Part shown: positions 10,261 through 23,343 of the stretch, piece by piece
Position numbering within the stretch: the first letter of the stretch is position 1
How the letters are laid out: every line of letters starts with the position of its first letter
Assembly: GCA_947179155.2 (NCBI GenBank)
Contig: OX359273.1
Span: forward strand, 10,665,001 to 10,729,000
Reading direction: 5' to 3'
Source: Hedera helix
Lineage: Eukaryota > Streptophyta > Magnoliopsida > Apiales > Araliaceae
DNA: 64,000 bases
Program-made: the position numbers and the translations under genes
Notes under the pieces: generated by a model
Databases searched by the model: none
Told to the model about the DNA's origin: nothing
Seen by the model: the letters and a program-made list of their open reading frames with translations, nothing else

Positions 10261-10436
10261 TGGCGACTCTGGTCAATTGGCTCATTACAAAATCGACCTT
10301 TCAAAACCCCGTCGACACTAAGCCGACCCTTTTCAAAAGTCACATCTTAATCTAAAGGCTAAAATTGGAAAGGGACATTTTTAATTATTAAAAAACGAGA
10401 CGGCGAAAATCCCGGCGTCGACAAGGTGTCTTTGGG
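10261..10436 (+). other. Primer binding site and leader fragment of a second Tat copy
   Basis: TGGCGACTCTGG at 10261 is the primer-binding type used by Tat/Ogre elements. About 165 bp of leader follow, with no gag. At about 10437 the sequence changes to minus-strand copia pol, so the second copy is truncated. Confidence 0.7.
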
Positions 10437-11500
10437 GCCTATTTCTTTGAGAGGTTTATTCCATGACCCATAGGCATGAGCCCTCTCGTAAAATCTTCCA
10501 TACTAAACTTCTTTAATATCGAATCAATGTACGTTCCTTAGGACAAGTCAAGCATTCTTTTAGATCTATCTCTACAAATTTTTATCCCCAAAATATATTA
10601 TGCTTCTACCAAGTCCTTCATGGAGAAGTGTTAAGAAAACCATATCTTGATCAACTAAAGCGTATGAACATCATTCCCTATCAGTACTATATCATCAACA
10701 TATAATACTATGAATGTGATAGCGCTCCCACTAACCTTCTTGTGCATACATTGTTCATCCTCGTTTTTGATAAAATCAAACTCTTTGATTGTCTCATCAA
10801 AACAGATGTTCCACCTGCTAGAAGCTTGCTTCAATCTATACATGGATCGTTGTAGCTTATAGACTTGATTCGTTCTAACCTTTGAAACAAAACCCTCCAG
10901 CTGTATCATGTATACATTATCTTCTAGTTTTCTATTGAGGAAGGCCATTTTCACATCCATTTGCCAAATTTTTTAGTCATGATAAATTGTAATTACGAGC
11001 AAAATTCGAATGAACTTAAGCATTGCTACCGGTGAGAAGGTTTCGTCATAGTCAACACCTTATTTTTCTTTGAAACCTTTTACAACCAGTTGGACTTTAT
11101 AGGTCTCTACCTTACTGTCTGCTCCAGTCTTTATCTTAAAGATCCATTTGCACCTAATAGGCTTAATGCCCTTAGGTGGAGTAACCAAAGTCCATACTTG
11201 GTTCTCATACATGGAGTCCATCTCGAATTTCGTGGTTGTTAGCCATTTTTCTGAGTCTTTACTACTTATTGCCTCTTCGTAAGTCCATGGATCATCATCA
11301 TCTATGATGCGTACCTCATCATCATCATCTATGATGAATTCATACCTTTCAGACATCTTTGGTACTCTTCCAGATTTATGAATAGATTTTGGTACAGTTG
11401 GTTGTGTTAGTTGATTAGGTACCCTACTTTGACCCATTGTATTTTGTGATTCTTGAACTTCTTCAAGGTCTATTTTACTCTTACTGACTCATTCAAGGAT
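10437..11500 (-). pseudogene. Ty1/copia reverse transcriptase fragment, decayed
   Basis: The minus strand encodes, in pieces, the copia RT: the entry segment (11437-11060, ...NQVWTLVTPPKGIKPI...), then DVKMAFLNRKLEDNVYM and LYVDDIVLIGND with the catalytic YVDD (10960-10655), then a tail with GLMPMGHGINLSKK up to 10440. Frames change between pieces and stops occur. The end of RT and the whole RNase H are missing because the element breaks at 10437 against Tat sequence. The enzyme would copy RNA to cDNA in virus-like particles; this copy cannot. Confidence 0.88.
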
Positions 11501-11639
11501 AAACTCATTTTCCAAGAAGAAAGCATGTTTCGTGACAAACACCTTTTGATCAGTTAGATGAAAAAAATAATATCCTAAACTTTCTTTAGGATATCCCATA
11601 AATTTACACTTGTTAGATCGTGTCTCTAGCTTATCATTC

Positions 11640-12362
11640 TCAAGCCTTTTGACATAAATTAGACAACTCTAAATCTTAACATGCTTAAAACTTGATTTTC
11701 TCCTTGTCCAGAACCTATATAGAGTATTTGGGATGGATTTAAAAGGTATCTTGTTAAGTAGATATGCAGTAAGTATGCAGTCGTTTCTAGGGCATAACCC
11801 CAAAATGAAACTGGAAGATCAGTAAAACTCATCATGGAACGAACCATATCCAACAATGTTCGATTTCTCATTTCAGATACACACCATTCAATTGTGGTGT
11901 ACCTGGTAGAGTCCATTGTGAGATTATACCATTTTATTTGAGATAATCAAGAAACTCATTGCTTAAGTATTTACCACCTCGATCCGATCAAAGAATCTTA
12001 ATACTTTTGTCAGTTTGTTTCTCTACTTTACTTCTAAATTCTTTAAACTTTTCAAACAATCCAGACTTGTATCTCATCAAATACACATATCCAAATCTTG
12101 AATAATCATTAGTGAAAGTAATAAAATATGAATACCCTCCTCGTGCATGCATTGTCATAGGCCTACATACATCTATGTGTACCAACTCTAACAACTCTGT
12201 AACTCTTTTTCCTTTTCTACTAAAAGAAGATTTAGTCATTTTACCAGTGAGACAACATTCACAAGTTGGATATGATTCATAATCATACAGTTCTAAAAAT
12301 CCATCTTTATACAACTTGTTTAATCTTGTTTCATTAATATGACCTAGTCTACAATGCCACAT
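11640..12362 (-). pseudogene. Ty1/copia GAG-pre-integrase and integrase fragment
   Basis: 12362-11988 reads the pre-integrase zinc region (HCRLGH ... CECC) and the start of the integrase core (VHIDVC with the first catalytic Asp, then SYFITFTNDYSRFGYVYL). RSDRGG lies across a stop near 11990. The last catalytic Glu is in SEMRNRTLLDMVRSM (11916-11659). Several stops and frame changes separate the pieces. Order and strand agree with the RT to the left, giving copia order protease-integrase-RT read right to left. Confidence 0.87.
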
Positions 12363-12427
12363 AAAAGTATAATTTATATTATCTCTTTTTCTTTTCTTAG
12401 TTTGTTTAATTTATAATATATTTTCAT

Positions 12428-12790
12428 TTAAGTCATGTAAATAAAGTCCATTGTGTAATTTACCAGTAATAAACAAAACAATATCATTATAAATAGAACA
12501 ACTGTTAGTCTAATATGAAAACCATCATTGTCTAACAAAGGAATATAAATAATATTTTTAATAAGTACTGGAACATAATAACAATTATTTAAATTTATGG
12601 ACTTGCCCATAGGTAGTGCTAAACAATAAGTTTCTATGGCTAATGTAATAACCTTTGCTCCATTCCCCACGCACAGAATGACTTCATCTTTATTTAGCTT
12701 TATATTTCTGCTTAGTCCGTACATAGTATTACATATGTGAGAACCACAACCAGTATCTAATACCAAAGAAGAACTTTGACTTACAGAAAG
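12428..12790 (-). pseudogene. Ty1/copia aspartic protease fragment
   Basis: The minus strand reads VLDTGCGSHIC, the copia protease active-site context, and then a conserved NCYYVP stretch. In an active element it cuts the polyprotein. It is separated from the neighbouring integrase part by stops and frame changes. Confidence 0.78.
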
Positions 12791-12879
12791 ATTTTTTTAA
12801 ATCATGAACAAACCTTGATCTAAAGTTGAACTTGAAGTTTCTCTAAGCTTCTTATGCTTTAGATCTGCAAGATACTCCT

Positions 12880-13580
12880 TGCAGTTCCTTTTTCAGTTAC
12901 CCGACTTGTTGCAATGGAAGTGTATTCCTTTACTATCAGGATCAGTTTTGTTATTGTCCTTTACCTTTGCCTTGCCCTTAGCCTTCTTCTTTTTCTTCTT
13001 TTCAGAAGAACCCTTAGGCCTCTTCCTTTTATTGAAAGAATCATCCACTAATAAGACTTGACCCTTCTTGGATAGGAAGTGACCCTCTGTAGTTTTCAAC
13101 ATGTTAAGTAACTCAGGAAAGCGGACGTCCAACTTATTCATGTGAAAATTGATAACAAATTGTGAGACGGAGTCTGAGAGTAATTACAAGATCAGATTTT
13201 GGCTCAATTTCCCATCCATCATAAACCCTAATTGTCCAACTTGTTCAATCAGATTAATCATCTTTAGGACATGAGTCTCAACGGTAGTGTCCTCGGTCAT
13301 ACGAGATCGGAATAGCTCATTAGATATTTGATATCTAGCAGTACTACTTTGCTCACTATAAAGGTCTTTAAGGTGCAACAATACAGTAGGAGCATCCATT
13401 TGATATCTAGCAGTACTACTTTACTCATGGATGCAAGAATGATGCATTAAGCCATAATTATATCATATTGCCACTTCTTAAAAGTAGAAATCTCTTCCTT
13501 AGAGACTTCTTTTATAACAGTTGCAAGGACATGCGAATTTAGAACAAAGAAAATATTTTCAGCAGTGAGAACTAATTTCA
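12880..13580 (-). pseudogene. Ty1/copia gag fragment
   Basis: 13399-13184 reads LLHLKDLYSEQSSTARYQ and 13141-12893 a Lys-rich part ending in a zinc knuckle HCNKSGN; the tryptophan of the knuckle is replaced by a TGA. The left part of the ORF is broken by stops near 13185 and 13420. A 30-bp segment (TTTGATATCTAGCAGTACTA...) occurs twice at about 13325 and 13398, a small internal duplication. Gag builds the particle shell and binds RNA. Confidence 0.82.
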
Positions 13581-14295
13581 GATTACTTAAACAGTTCGTG
13601 TAATTCGATTCAGTTAGTTTATTAGCATCAAGTATGCTACACAGTGATAGTCAATTTGACGTTTATAAAATTCTGCATGTGAAAATAGACAACATTTTAG
13701 CATACATTCATTTAATTAATTATCAAAATAAATTAAGTTTTTATTTAAATTGATATTCTCCCTCTATTTTTATCAAACTAGATTACCCTCCAAATATAGT
13801 CCGACAATTCTAATTAAAGATTTACTAGTGAGAATAAAGATCCTATCGACATAAATATAGCCTTACGTGTGGACAATAAACTATAATTTATTCAATAGGT
13901 AGACAACTTTTGTCAATTACATTAACATGTAACTCATTGTATTTTGCTTCTTAGATTATTATGATCATGTGTGTCTACATCCAAATCAAAATTATATAAG
14001 TTAAGTCTAACCTAGCACTTTCAGATATGTAAATAGAAAAATACTATCCCTATGTGTGGACAAAACAAAGTAATGTTCAATTCCTTATCAACATCCAAAT
14101 GTGATAAAATAGCATCTCAAATAATCGATATGAGCCTTATGTGTGCACAATAAACGTATATTGATTATTTGATACTCTATCATTTTTATCATGCTAGAAG
14201 GTAACGTTCAATATTCCAAATATTTTTGAATGTTACAACTTAATATAATTTTCTCTGAGGGGTTCGTTATTAATTGTCTCATCTTATTTAGGGTG

Positions 14296-14316
14296 CACAC
14301 ACGCACGCGCACACAC

Positions 14317-14364
<48 letters not shown>
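14296..14364. repeat. Compound (CA)n-(TA)n microsatellite
   Basis: CACACACGCACGCGCACACACAC runs (broken by two G positions) pass into about 22 TA units. Mirror-image short ORFs on both strands here are artefacts. Confidence 0.95.
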
Positions 14365-14367
<3 letters not shown>

Positions 14368-15106
14368 CACATCATATTATATAACATGCGTAGCATGTTA
14401 TATAATATATAATAAACGTAATTAGCATGCACATATAAAATAAAATATTCTACTTGAATTGAGTATGGATTTTTATTTTAGTTTGGTTCACTAGAGCCAC
14501 TAAGTGAGCCAAAAGGTCAAACATAGGGTGCTAAAATAAAAATAAATATAACTATTACATTTAAACCCTGACTCATTACAGATGGGTCTTTAAGAGCTCT
14601 TTGCTCCTTGTCTCCAATTCTTTATAATAATTCTAATTAATCATATTACAAAACTATTTATAATAAATAGAAACCTTGATCAGTATTTAATGAGAAGTAC
14701 ATAAGAGGGAGATAGAATTTACATTAGAAAAATTAGAAAAGACAAGGTACGCAGACCCCATTTATAAATACACATTCATTCATGCACCAACATAAAATAA
14801 ATTCAATCATATTGGTCAATAGTCCATAATTAATTCATTTTATTATCATATTTTATTATCATACATATCAGCATACGTATCAATAAAAAATATTCATCGC
14901 ATAAAATTAAAACCATTCCATATATGCATTGATATTATTTAATGGATAATTTAAAGTTGCATGAAATCCAATTTCATATTTAAAATAAATTATTTTATTT
15001 TAATTATAAAATTATCCAAAATAATCATTTTTTTTATAGCTTTGAAAAAATGTTCAAAAAAATCAAAAAACAGATTTAGCAGCACTGCGTCTCTACTTAG
15101 TGTCGA

Positions 15107-15142
15107 AGAACAAGCACTGCGCCCTGGCGCAGTGCTTGTTCT
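15107..15142. repeat. Perfect inverted repeat, 17-bp arms, 2-base loop
   Basis: The left arm AGAACAAGCACTGCGCC and its exact complement flank CT. Downstream to about 15200, GTGCCCTGACATAATG and GTGCCCCGGCGTAGTC look like decayed tandem relatives with spacing near 32-34 bp. Confidence 0.85.
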
Positions 15143-15948
15143 ACAACACCGTGCCCTGACATAATGTTTATACTATAACACTGTGCCCCGGCGTAGTCCA
15201 TCAGATAGTGTTACTGCAGTTCGCGATTTCAAAAATTCAGTCCAACTTTTTTGATCTAGAACATGATTTTTTGCATCTTGTTTTCGAAACAAATGATTTT
15301 TCGCAATATATTATGCCCAATAAATTGTTCTAAATCCATACCCATATATATATGGAATCTAAATAATTAATAATTCGCATAAAGTTTGACTCTTGATGTC
15401 ACTGTTGGTTTGTAATATCCATGAACATACAATCAAATTGCATAATAGCAGTAAAAGTATGGTAAAATTAGAATTGAAAATTTAACAAACCATAACTGAG
15501 ATTGACCTTTGTGCATAATTATTAATTAACAAGAAGGAAATAGATAATTATATCCTTGTAGACACTAGATTTCCACAGGTACGTGTTGAACTCAAACTCA
15601 TTTGTGGTCTCCTTGAATGCCACCGATTAAACTCCTTTGATCAACGTTAGCCACCCAAGTGTTAGGCCTCTAGAGGTGAGCCAACAAGAAAGAATATGAA
15701 TTCAAGAAGTGGGTGATGACAAACCATAATTTTCTCTCTCTTCTAATTTATTAGAGAATGTATGAGTACTTTTCCAAAACTTGTGGAAGTGTATGTAACC
15801 TTAAATCATAATAAGACTCATTTTATTTATAGATATAGTCAACCTCCTAACACCTTTAGGAATATGATTTTTAATTAAACACGTAATTTAATTAGGAACT
15901 AATATGAGAGTACTCTTATTAATTAATTCTTAAACTATTTAGAAACTA

Positions 15949-16053
<105 letters not shown>

Positions 16054-16673
16054 CCTCTTGTTAATTTATAATTAGTATTTTTAAAATACTAAATAAATAT
16101 TAAGCTATGTAATTAATCTATTACCATAGTATAAATTAAATATATTTAATCTATTATTATGATTATGCCATTTACTTCTTAAATAAATATATTATTTTTT
16201 TTTGCGGTGTTACCCTTTAGGTTCTCCATATTAAATTGGTTGTAGAATAAATGAATTAGACCAATTATAATCCTATTTAAATAAATTAACTAAAATATTT
16301 ACTTTATTTAAATAAATAATATCTATTCCACAATAAAGATAAGTCCTCTTAGCGATTAACGACTTTCTAAATAATATTGATTTCAACATTTAATCATAAA
16401 AGAACATTTTCAGTGAATACTTACCGTACAATTCAATCCTTCTACTATACAATGTTCTAATCAAATACAAGACATTGATGTACTGTCAAGTCTTATTTTA
16501 TTTGATCATATGCATTTCGATTCTCAAATGCATAACTCTATTTAATGTAAATTAGAAACTTTTTTCTAATTTTCATTCTGCCTTGGCCAATGACTACTGA
16601 GTTGTCATTTATCGAATCACGTAGAACATTCACTCCTTTTACTAGAAGTGATAAATTATTTGTTGACCATTCA

Positions 16674-16678
16674 CCTAT
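16674..16678. repeat. Target site duplication of Athila, left copy (CCTAT)
   Basis: CCTAT directly precedes the LTR start TGATGAGTGGG; the same five bases follow the 3' LTR at 31312-31316. This shows that the Athila copy is one complete insertion. Confidence 0.93.
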
Positions 16679-17951
16679 TGATGAGTGGGTGTTATACCTA
16701 CGAATTATGTACCTTTAGGCTTAATTATTTGTTATCTTTAAGTGCTTTTAGTTCTCTTTTACTTGTTTTTATGATTAATTTGTAGAAAACGGCTTCGAGA
16801 GGTCAAAACGGGAAAACAAGCTGTCAGTGGCAATTTTGTAAATATGAATAGTACATGGCGCCGGGGCGCAGTGATAAAGCATGAAGACGACGCTGGGGCA
16901 CAGGTCGACGAGTTCATTTGGCCAAAACCGTGTCGATTAATCCGAGTTTGCATTGGAAGTAAGGTGTTGCAGTTGAGTTAAAGAAGGATTCTAGGACGTT
17001 AATGCAGTCACGAAGGGAGCGTAATAAAAGAAAAAAAGAAAGAAAAGCAAGGATAGGAGGAGACGGATTGAGAGCGATTGGAAGGATTTGGAAGAGCAAG
17101 AACGCAGCAGTGAAGATTAAGGAAGCGAGAGAGTTCAACATAGTTTTCTCTAATTCTTTTTTCTTCATCTTCTGAATTGTGATGAATTTCTCTATTAATT
17201 TGATTATGGTTTTCATGATGATGTGTAACTAAATTCTTCTTTAGGATTACAATGGAACCATTGGTTGAACTTTAATTAATTTATCTTAGTTTCAATTATT
17301 TGATCAATTGTTGGATTGGTTGTTATATCTTGTGCGTGAATTATAATTGTCTGATCAACAATTATGTGATTTCTTAGATGGAATTGAAAAGGAAAATCTA
17401 GGAATAGATCTGGGTATAATAACGTGTGACTTTGTTTGTTCTTCTTCGGAAGAGTATCATGATAGTATATAGGATGCGAATACCTATAGACCACACGTAA
17501 CATGTTGAGAGTTTAATCTTAATGAGTCTGTTTCAATGAATTTTGCATAGAATTATAGCATTATAAATTGGGGTAGATCTTTTTATTAATTATCAAACGA
17601 GATTAGTAAATAGATAAGTGATCTCAGTTAACAATCTATATGATTAAGTAATTGGATTTAAGATAATGATATTATTGTGATCCAACGGGGAAATTGTAAT
17701 CTTAAAGCTCTTTATTATCTGATAAATCATTCTCATTAGTTAGTTAGTTAGTTTAAATTCAATTTCAATTATTAAGTAGTTTATAATCCAAAGTTGCTAA
17801 AGTTCAATTAGAATTGAATTAATATAAATTTAATAGTTAGCATAATTGTTATTACTTATTCCTCGTGGGTTCGACATCCTTATTTCTACTATATCACTTG
17901 ATTGACCGCGTATACTTGCGTGTGAATTCCATATATATAAATCGGACAACA
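16679..17951 (+). repeat. Athila 5' LTR (1273 bp)
   Basis: Starts TGATGAGTGGGTG and ends GGACAACA. It includes a GC-rich word GGCGCCGGGGCGC at about 16858. Differences from the 3' LTR are concentrated in the first 500 bp. Confidence 0.95.
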
Positions 17952-17958
17952 AGTTTTT

Positions 17959-17976
17959 TGGCGCCGTTGCCGGGGA
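17959..17976 (+). promoter_or_regulatory. Athila primer binding site
   Basis: TGGCGCCGTTGCCGGGGA lies eight bases after the LTR. It is the Asp-tRNA-complementary site well known from Athila elements and primes minus-strand synthesis. A noncoding leader follows to about 18122. Confidence 0.92.
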
Positions 17977-18122
17977 ACGGTTCTAATAATTAGTTTATTA
18001 TTAATTTTTATTAGTTTAATTTTAATTTAAAAGTTTTATTCTTTTGTTTTACCTTTGCTTTTATCTGACTTTCATCAGGTAGAGTTTGCCCGTTTTTTCT
18101 GGAAGAAGTTGCTTTTAGTATT

Positions 18123-19655
18123 TTGTGTATACACACGAGATCTAAAGGTCCGGAACTAGAGCCTTACGAAGACGACATAGAACGAAGGTTCCGTAGAATT
18201 CGCGCTTATATTCGGACGACTCTAGAAAATGAAGAAAAAATGGCTGAGGAAGATCAGAAAACACTGCGGGAGTATGCTATGCCACAAGTGACGGAAATTC
18301 AGTCTAGCATCACAAGGCCTGCCATCACAGCAACTAATTTTGAGATCAAACCCGGGACTATTCAGATGATCCAAAATTCGGTTCAGTTTGGGGGTTTACC
18401 GAACGACGACCCCAATGACCATATTGTTGGCTTCTTGGAGATATGCGACACATTCAAGTATAATGGGGTGACGGAGGATGCTATTAGACTGAGGCTATTC
18501 CCATTCACACTGAGAGACAAAGCTAAGAGCTGGTTACACTCCTTGCTTGCAGGATTCATTACAACGTGGAATGATTTGGCACAAAAATTCCTTGCCAAAT
18601 TCTTTCCACCAGCAAAGACGGCAAAAATGCGGAACGATATCACTTCTTTCGTTCAGCACGACTCGGAGTCATTATATGAAGCTTGGGAGCGATTCAAAGA
18701 TTTGCTACGGAGATGCCCCCATCATGGAATTCCTAAGTGGTTGCAAGTCCAAACCTTCTACAATGGTCTATTCAGCCAAATTAGGACGAGCATAGATGCA
18801 ACAGCTGGTGGAGCATTGATGGGAAAGAATATTGAAGAAGCGTACAACCTGCTTGAAAATATGGCAGCGAACAACTATCAATGGCCTACAGATAGAACTC
18901 ATCAGCCAAGAGCAGCAGGCGTTTTTTAGGTGGATGCCATGACAGCCTTGTCAGCACAAGTAACATCACAGCTTTCTGCCATGTCAAAGAAAATAGACGC
19001 TATGGGAACGCAAAAGAATCAGTTGGAGACAGTTTGTGAGATTTGTGCAGGAGAACACTCAACAGAACATTGTGCTATTAATTCGGAGTCTGCGAAGTTT
19101 ATTGGAAATCAAAACAGACAGCCGCAATATGGTAATAATGCAAATAATTACAATCCTGGATGGAGGAACCATCCGAATTTTCCATGGAGCAATAATCAGG
19201 CGCAAACTCAAACTCAAGCTCCAAGACATCCATACCCACCCGTAGTTCAGCAACAGCAACAACCCGATAAGCTATTACTAATGGAAGAAGTACTAGCGAA
19301 ATTGACAAATCAATTTGACGTAACTTCGAAGAATCAAGCAGCTCAAATAAGGAATCTTGAAACTCAACTTGGTCAGATCCATAGTGCTATAAACAACCGA
19401 CCTCAAGGATCTTTACTAAGTGATACTGGGGAGAATCCAAAAGGAGAGGGTAACACACACTATAAGGCCATTACATTGAGAAGTGGGACATAATTATTTG
19501 AAATAGTCGGGAAGAAATCAAAACAGCCACAAGATGCAGACTTTGCAAAGAAATCGGAGAAGCCCGTGGAAAAACCCGAAGGAGTCAAGCTGAACCCCTA
19601 TGTTCCACCAGTGCCATTCCCTCAGCGACTCAAAAAGGCAAAATCAGACAAATAA
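18123..19655 (+). pseudogene. gag: Athila gag, broken by in-frame stops
   Basis: One frame carries the Athila gag: an N-terminal THTRSKGPELEP-like start (the expected ATG seems lost), the capsid region (FPFTLRDKAKSWLHSL, KFFPPAKTAKMRNDI) and a CCHC-like zinc knuckle CEICAGEHSTEHC at about 19033-19072. Stops: TAG 18927, TAA 19491 and TAA 19653. No frameshift is needed within this part. Gag forms the particle and packages RNA; this copy would give only a truncated product of at most 268 residues. Confidence 0.9.
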
Positions 19656-20432
19656 TTCTCAAAGTTTCTAGAGCTGTTCAAGAAACTTCAAATCAACATA
19701 CCCTTTGCAGATGCTCTAGAACAAATGCCAAACTATGTGAAATTCATGAAGGATAATTTGTCAAGAAAGAGGAAGTTGGAAGATTTTGAGACAGTTGCAC
19801 TGACAGGGGAATGTAGTGCCATTCTACAGAATAAATTGCCGCCCAAACTAAGAGATCCAGGCAGTTTCACAATACCATGCACAATTAGTGACAAGTTCTT
19901 TGGGAAAGCTTTGTGTGATCTGAGGGCCAGTATTAATCTGATGCCATTGTCCATATATCAGCAGTTAGGCCTGAAAGAAGTGAAACCGACCAATGTTACT
20001 TTACAGCTGGCAGACAGGTCATTGACGCATCCAAGAGGAATAATGGAGGACATATTGCTGAAAGTAGATAACTTCATCTTTTCGGCAGATTTCATAGTAT
20101 TGGACTTCGAAAAGGACAAAGAAATTCCGATTATACTTGGGCGTCCATTTTTGGCTACGGGTAGAACTTTGATAGATGTGCAGAAATGGGAGTTAACGAT
20201 GAGGGTGCATGATCAAGAGGTCACTTTTAACGTTTTCAAAGCTATGAAATTCCCAAAGGAAGCAGAAGAGTGTTTCAAAATTGATTGGTTAGAGGTAGCA
20301 GTGGACGAAGTTTCTGAAGTTAATTGTAATGCGGATCCACTTGCAACGGCTTTAGTTAATCCTATAGCTGTAGATTTTCCAGCCCCACTTGAGTTTGTGC
20401 AGCTATTGAATGCATATACACCGCTCTTATAG
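19656..20432 (+). pseudogene. Athila aspartic protease region
   Basis: It continues in the gag frame. The active-site area reads CDLRASINLMPLS where the family usually has DLGASI, so the Gly after Asp-Leu is Arg, which should kill the enzyme. ILGRPFLATGRTLIDV follows, as expected. TAG at 20430 closes this frame. RT then continues in the next frame, so a frameshift lies between about 20433 and 20500. Confidence 0.87.
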
Positions 20433-20499
20433 ACTGGTAAACAATTTGAGCCTTTAAGTCATTCTGAGAAAGCAAAGACCCATGAAAAGACATCTATAA

Positions 20500-23343
20500 A
20501 AAGAACCACCCATTTTGGAGTTGAAACAGTTGCCAACCCATTTGAGGTATTCTTATTTGGGGAAATCTTCTACACTACCGGTGATTATTTCCGCTTCACT
20601 TGATGAGTTACAAGAAACAAAATTACTAAGGGTATTGCGGGAATTCAAAATTGCCATCGGATGGACCATAGCAGACATCAAGGGAATTAGCCCATCACTA
20701 TGTATGCACAAAATCCTGCTTGAGGAGGATGCCAAACCAGTTGTAGAGCAGCAACGACGACTAAACCCAATCATGAAGGAAGTCGTAAAGAAAGAGATTC
20801 TCAAGTGGTTAGATGCGGGTATAATCTATCCCATATCAGATAGTTCTTGGGTTAGTCCGGTGCAATGCGTACCAAAGAAAGGAGGCATGACAGTAGTAGC
20901 CAACGAGAATAATGAACTAATTCCAACAAGGACGGTGACGGGTTGGCGAGTCTGTATGAATTATCGAAAATTAAACAAGGTAACTCGCAAAGATCATTTT
21001 TCGTTGCCTTTTCTTGATCAGATGTTAGATAGATTGGCGGGACATCCATTTTACTGTCTACTGGATGGTTATTCGGGCTACAATCAAATTGTCATAGCCC
21101 CCGAGGATCAAGAAAAAACGACATTCACGTGCCCGTATGGAACATTTGCCTTCCGGAGGATGTCTTTTGGGCTTTGCAATGCACCGGCGACATTTCAGAG
21201 ATGTATGATGGTCATCTTCTCTGATAGGGTATAGCAGAATTTAGAAATCTTTATGGATGATTTTTCGGTCTTTGGTGATAGTTTTGATCTATGCTTAGCA
21301 AATCTGATTGCGGTTCTAAAGAGATGCGTAGAAACAAATTTGGTGCTTAATTGGGAGAAGTGTCACTTCATGGTGCAAAAAGGAATCATCTTGGGACATA
21401 AGGTGTCGGCTAGTGGTATAGAAGTGGACAAGGCAAAGATCGAGACCATTGAAAATCTACCACCACCAAATTCTGTGAAAGGAATTCGATGTTTCTTGGG
21501 ACATGCAGAATTTTAACGATTTATCAAGGATTTTTCCAAGATTACAAAGTCGTTGTGTGCATTACTTGAAAAAGATGTTCCTTTTAAATTCACTACAAAG
21601 TGTCATGATGCATTTCAGAATTTAAAGACGAAGTTGATAACTGCACCAATAATAGTCGCACCAGATTGGATTTTACCGTTCAAGCTCATGTGTGATGCTA
21701 GAGACTACACGGTTGGGGCAGTCTTGGGCCAGCGTAAGGAAAATATATTTCATGCAATTTACTACGCTAGCAAAACTCTGACAGATGCACAATTAAATTA
21801 CACCACAACATAAAAGGAATTACTTGCAGTGGTATTTGCATTCGACAAATTCCGAGCCTATTTGATTGGGACAAAGGTGATCGTGTTTACAGACCATTCT
21901 GCAATAAAATATCTCATCTCTAAGAAGGATGCCAAACCAAGGTTGATCCGTTGGATTCTTCTACTTCAGGAATTTGATCTTGAGATTCGGGATTGGAAGG
22001 GGTCTGAGAACCAAGTAGCAGGCCATCTCTCGCGACTGGAAAATTCGCAGCAAGACCAAGGAGATCGGGTATTGATAAATGAGTCCTTTCCCGACGAGCA
22101 ATTATTCTATATAGCAAAGGAAGCTCCTTGGTATGGGGATTACGTCAATTACATCGTCAGTGGTGTACTTCCTTATGACCTGAGTTATCAGTAGAAAAAG
22201 TGGTTTCTACATGATGTCAAGCACTACCTTTGGGACGAACCCTTTCTTTTCCGACAATGTGCTGACCAGATGGTAATACAATGTGTGGCTAGGGAGGAAG
22301 TCGAAGACATTCCACAACATTGCCACTCATCTTTGTATAGAGGTCACTATGGAGGTGATAGGACAGCTGCAAAGATTCTCCAATCGGGGTTCTATTGGCC
22401 AACAATGTTCAAAGATGTTCTCGAATTTGGAAAGAGGTGTGATCGTTGTCAACGGGTTGGCAACATATCAAATCGGCAAGAAATGTCGTTGAATTCAATC
22501 TTGGAAGTGGAAATATTCGACTTATGGGGGATTGATTTCATGGGACCGTTCCAATCATCATTCAATAACAAGTATATCTTAGTGGGAGTGGATTATGTCT
22601 CCAAATGGGTGGAAGCAGTGGCGTTACCGACCAATGATGCCAAGGTTGTTCTAACCTTCTTGCGTAAGAACATATTTACAACATTTGGAACACCAAGGAT
22701 GATAATCAGTGATGGGGGATCCCATTTCTGCAACAAATATTTTTCCGCTCTTCTCACAATGTATGGCGTCGCATATCACCCGCAGACGAGTGGACAAGCC
22801 GAGATTACCAATAGAGAAGTCAAGCGGATTTTGGAAAAAATAGTCAACCCGACCCGCAAAGACTGATCCGACAAGCTTGATGATGCTCTTTGGGCATACC
22901 GCACTGCGTACAAAACTCCTATAGGCATGTCTCCTTATAGACTCGTCTATGGAAAAGCATGCCATCTCCCAGTCGAATTGGAGCACAACGCATATTGGGC
23001 GATTAAGAAGCTCAATTTTAAATCACAGGCCGTAGGAGAAAGGAGGCTCTTGCAATTAAATGAAATGTATGAATTCAGGATGAATGCCTATGAAAATGCC
23101 AAAATGTACAAGGAGAAAGTCAAAAAGTGGCATAACAAGCGCATTGTTGAGCGAACATTCGAACCGGGCCAATCTGTGCTACTATTCAATTCAAAACTCA
23201 AGCTTCTCTCGGGCAAGTTGAAGTCCAGATGGTCAGGACCGTTTACAATCACGAATGTCTTCCCATATGGAGCGATTGAAGTTATTGACCCTCGTTCTTA
23301 TGAAACATTTAAGGTTAATGGGCAAAGGCTAAAGCATTATTAG
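20500..23343 (+). pseudogene. pol: Athila reverse transcriptase, RNase H and integrase, broken by five stops
   Basis: A single frame runs from about 20500 to the TAG at 23341. RT: YCLLDGYSGYNQI and FMDDFSVFG (the FMDD form is usual in Athila). RNase H: CDARDYTVGAVLGQ, KELLAVVFAFDKF and FTDHSAIKYL; its last Asp appears as Gly (VAGHLSR). Integrase: zinc-binding H-H-C-C in 22318-22454, then D (GIDFMGPF), D (IISDGG) and E (GQAEITNRE) all present. Stops: TAG 21232, TAA 21514, TAA 21811, TAG 22192 and TGA 22864. The last replaces a Trp. All but one stop are single-base changes in otherwise well-kept text, so the decay is recent. Confidence 0.93.

Larger units (their letters stand above)
13581..15402. 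other. Noncoding AT-rich leader of the copia element
   Basis: No coding sequence is visible. Words like GCCTTACGTGTGGACAATAA recur loosely at about 13860, 14050 and 14130. It holds a CA/TA microsatellite (14296-14364) and a strong inverted repeat (15107-15142). If the primer site at 15390 is right, this is the stretch between LTR and gag, long for a copia element, so other insertions may be hidden here. Confidence 0.45.

Noticed and set aside
14208..14432. ORFs encoding repeated Ile-Tyr
   Set aside because: Translation of a (TA)n microsatellite.
15107..15142. MicroRNA precursor
   Set aside because: A two-base loop and perfect 17-bp arms do not fit a plant miRNA hairpin, and a tandem of similar words continues to 15200.
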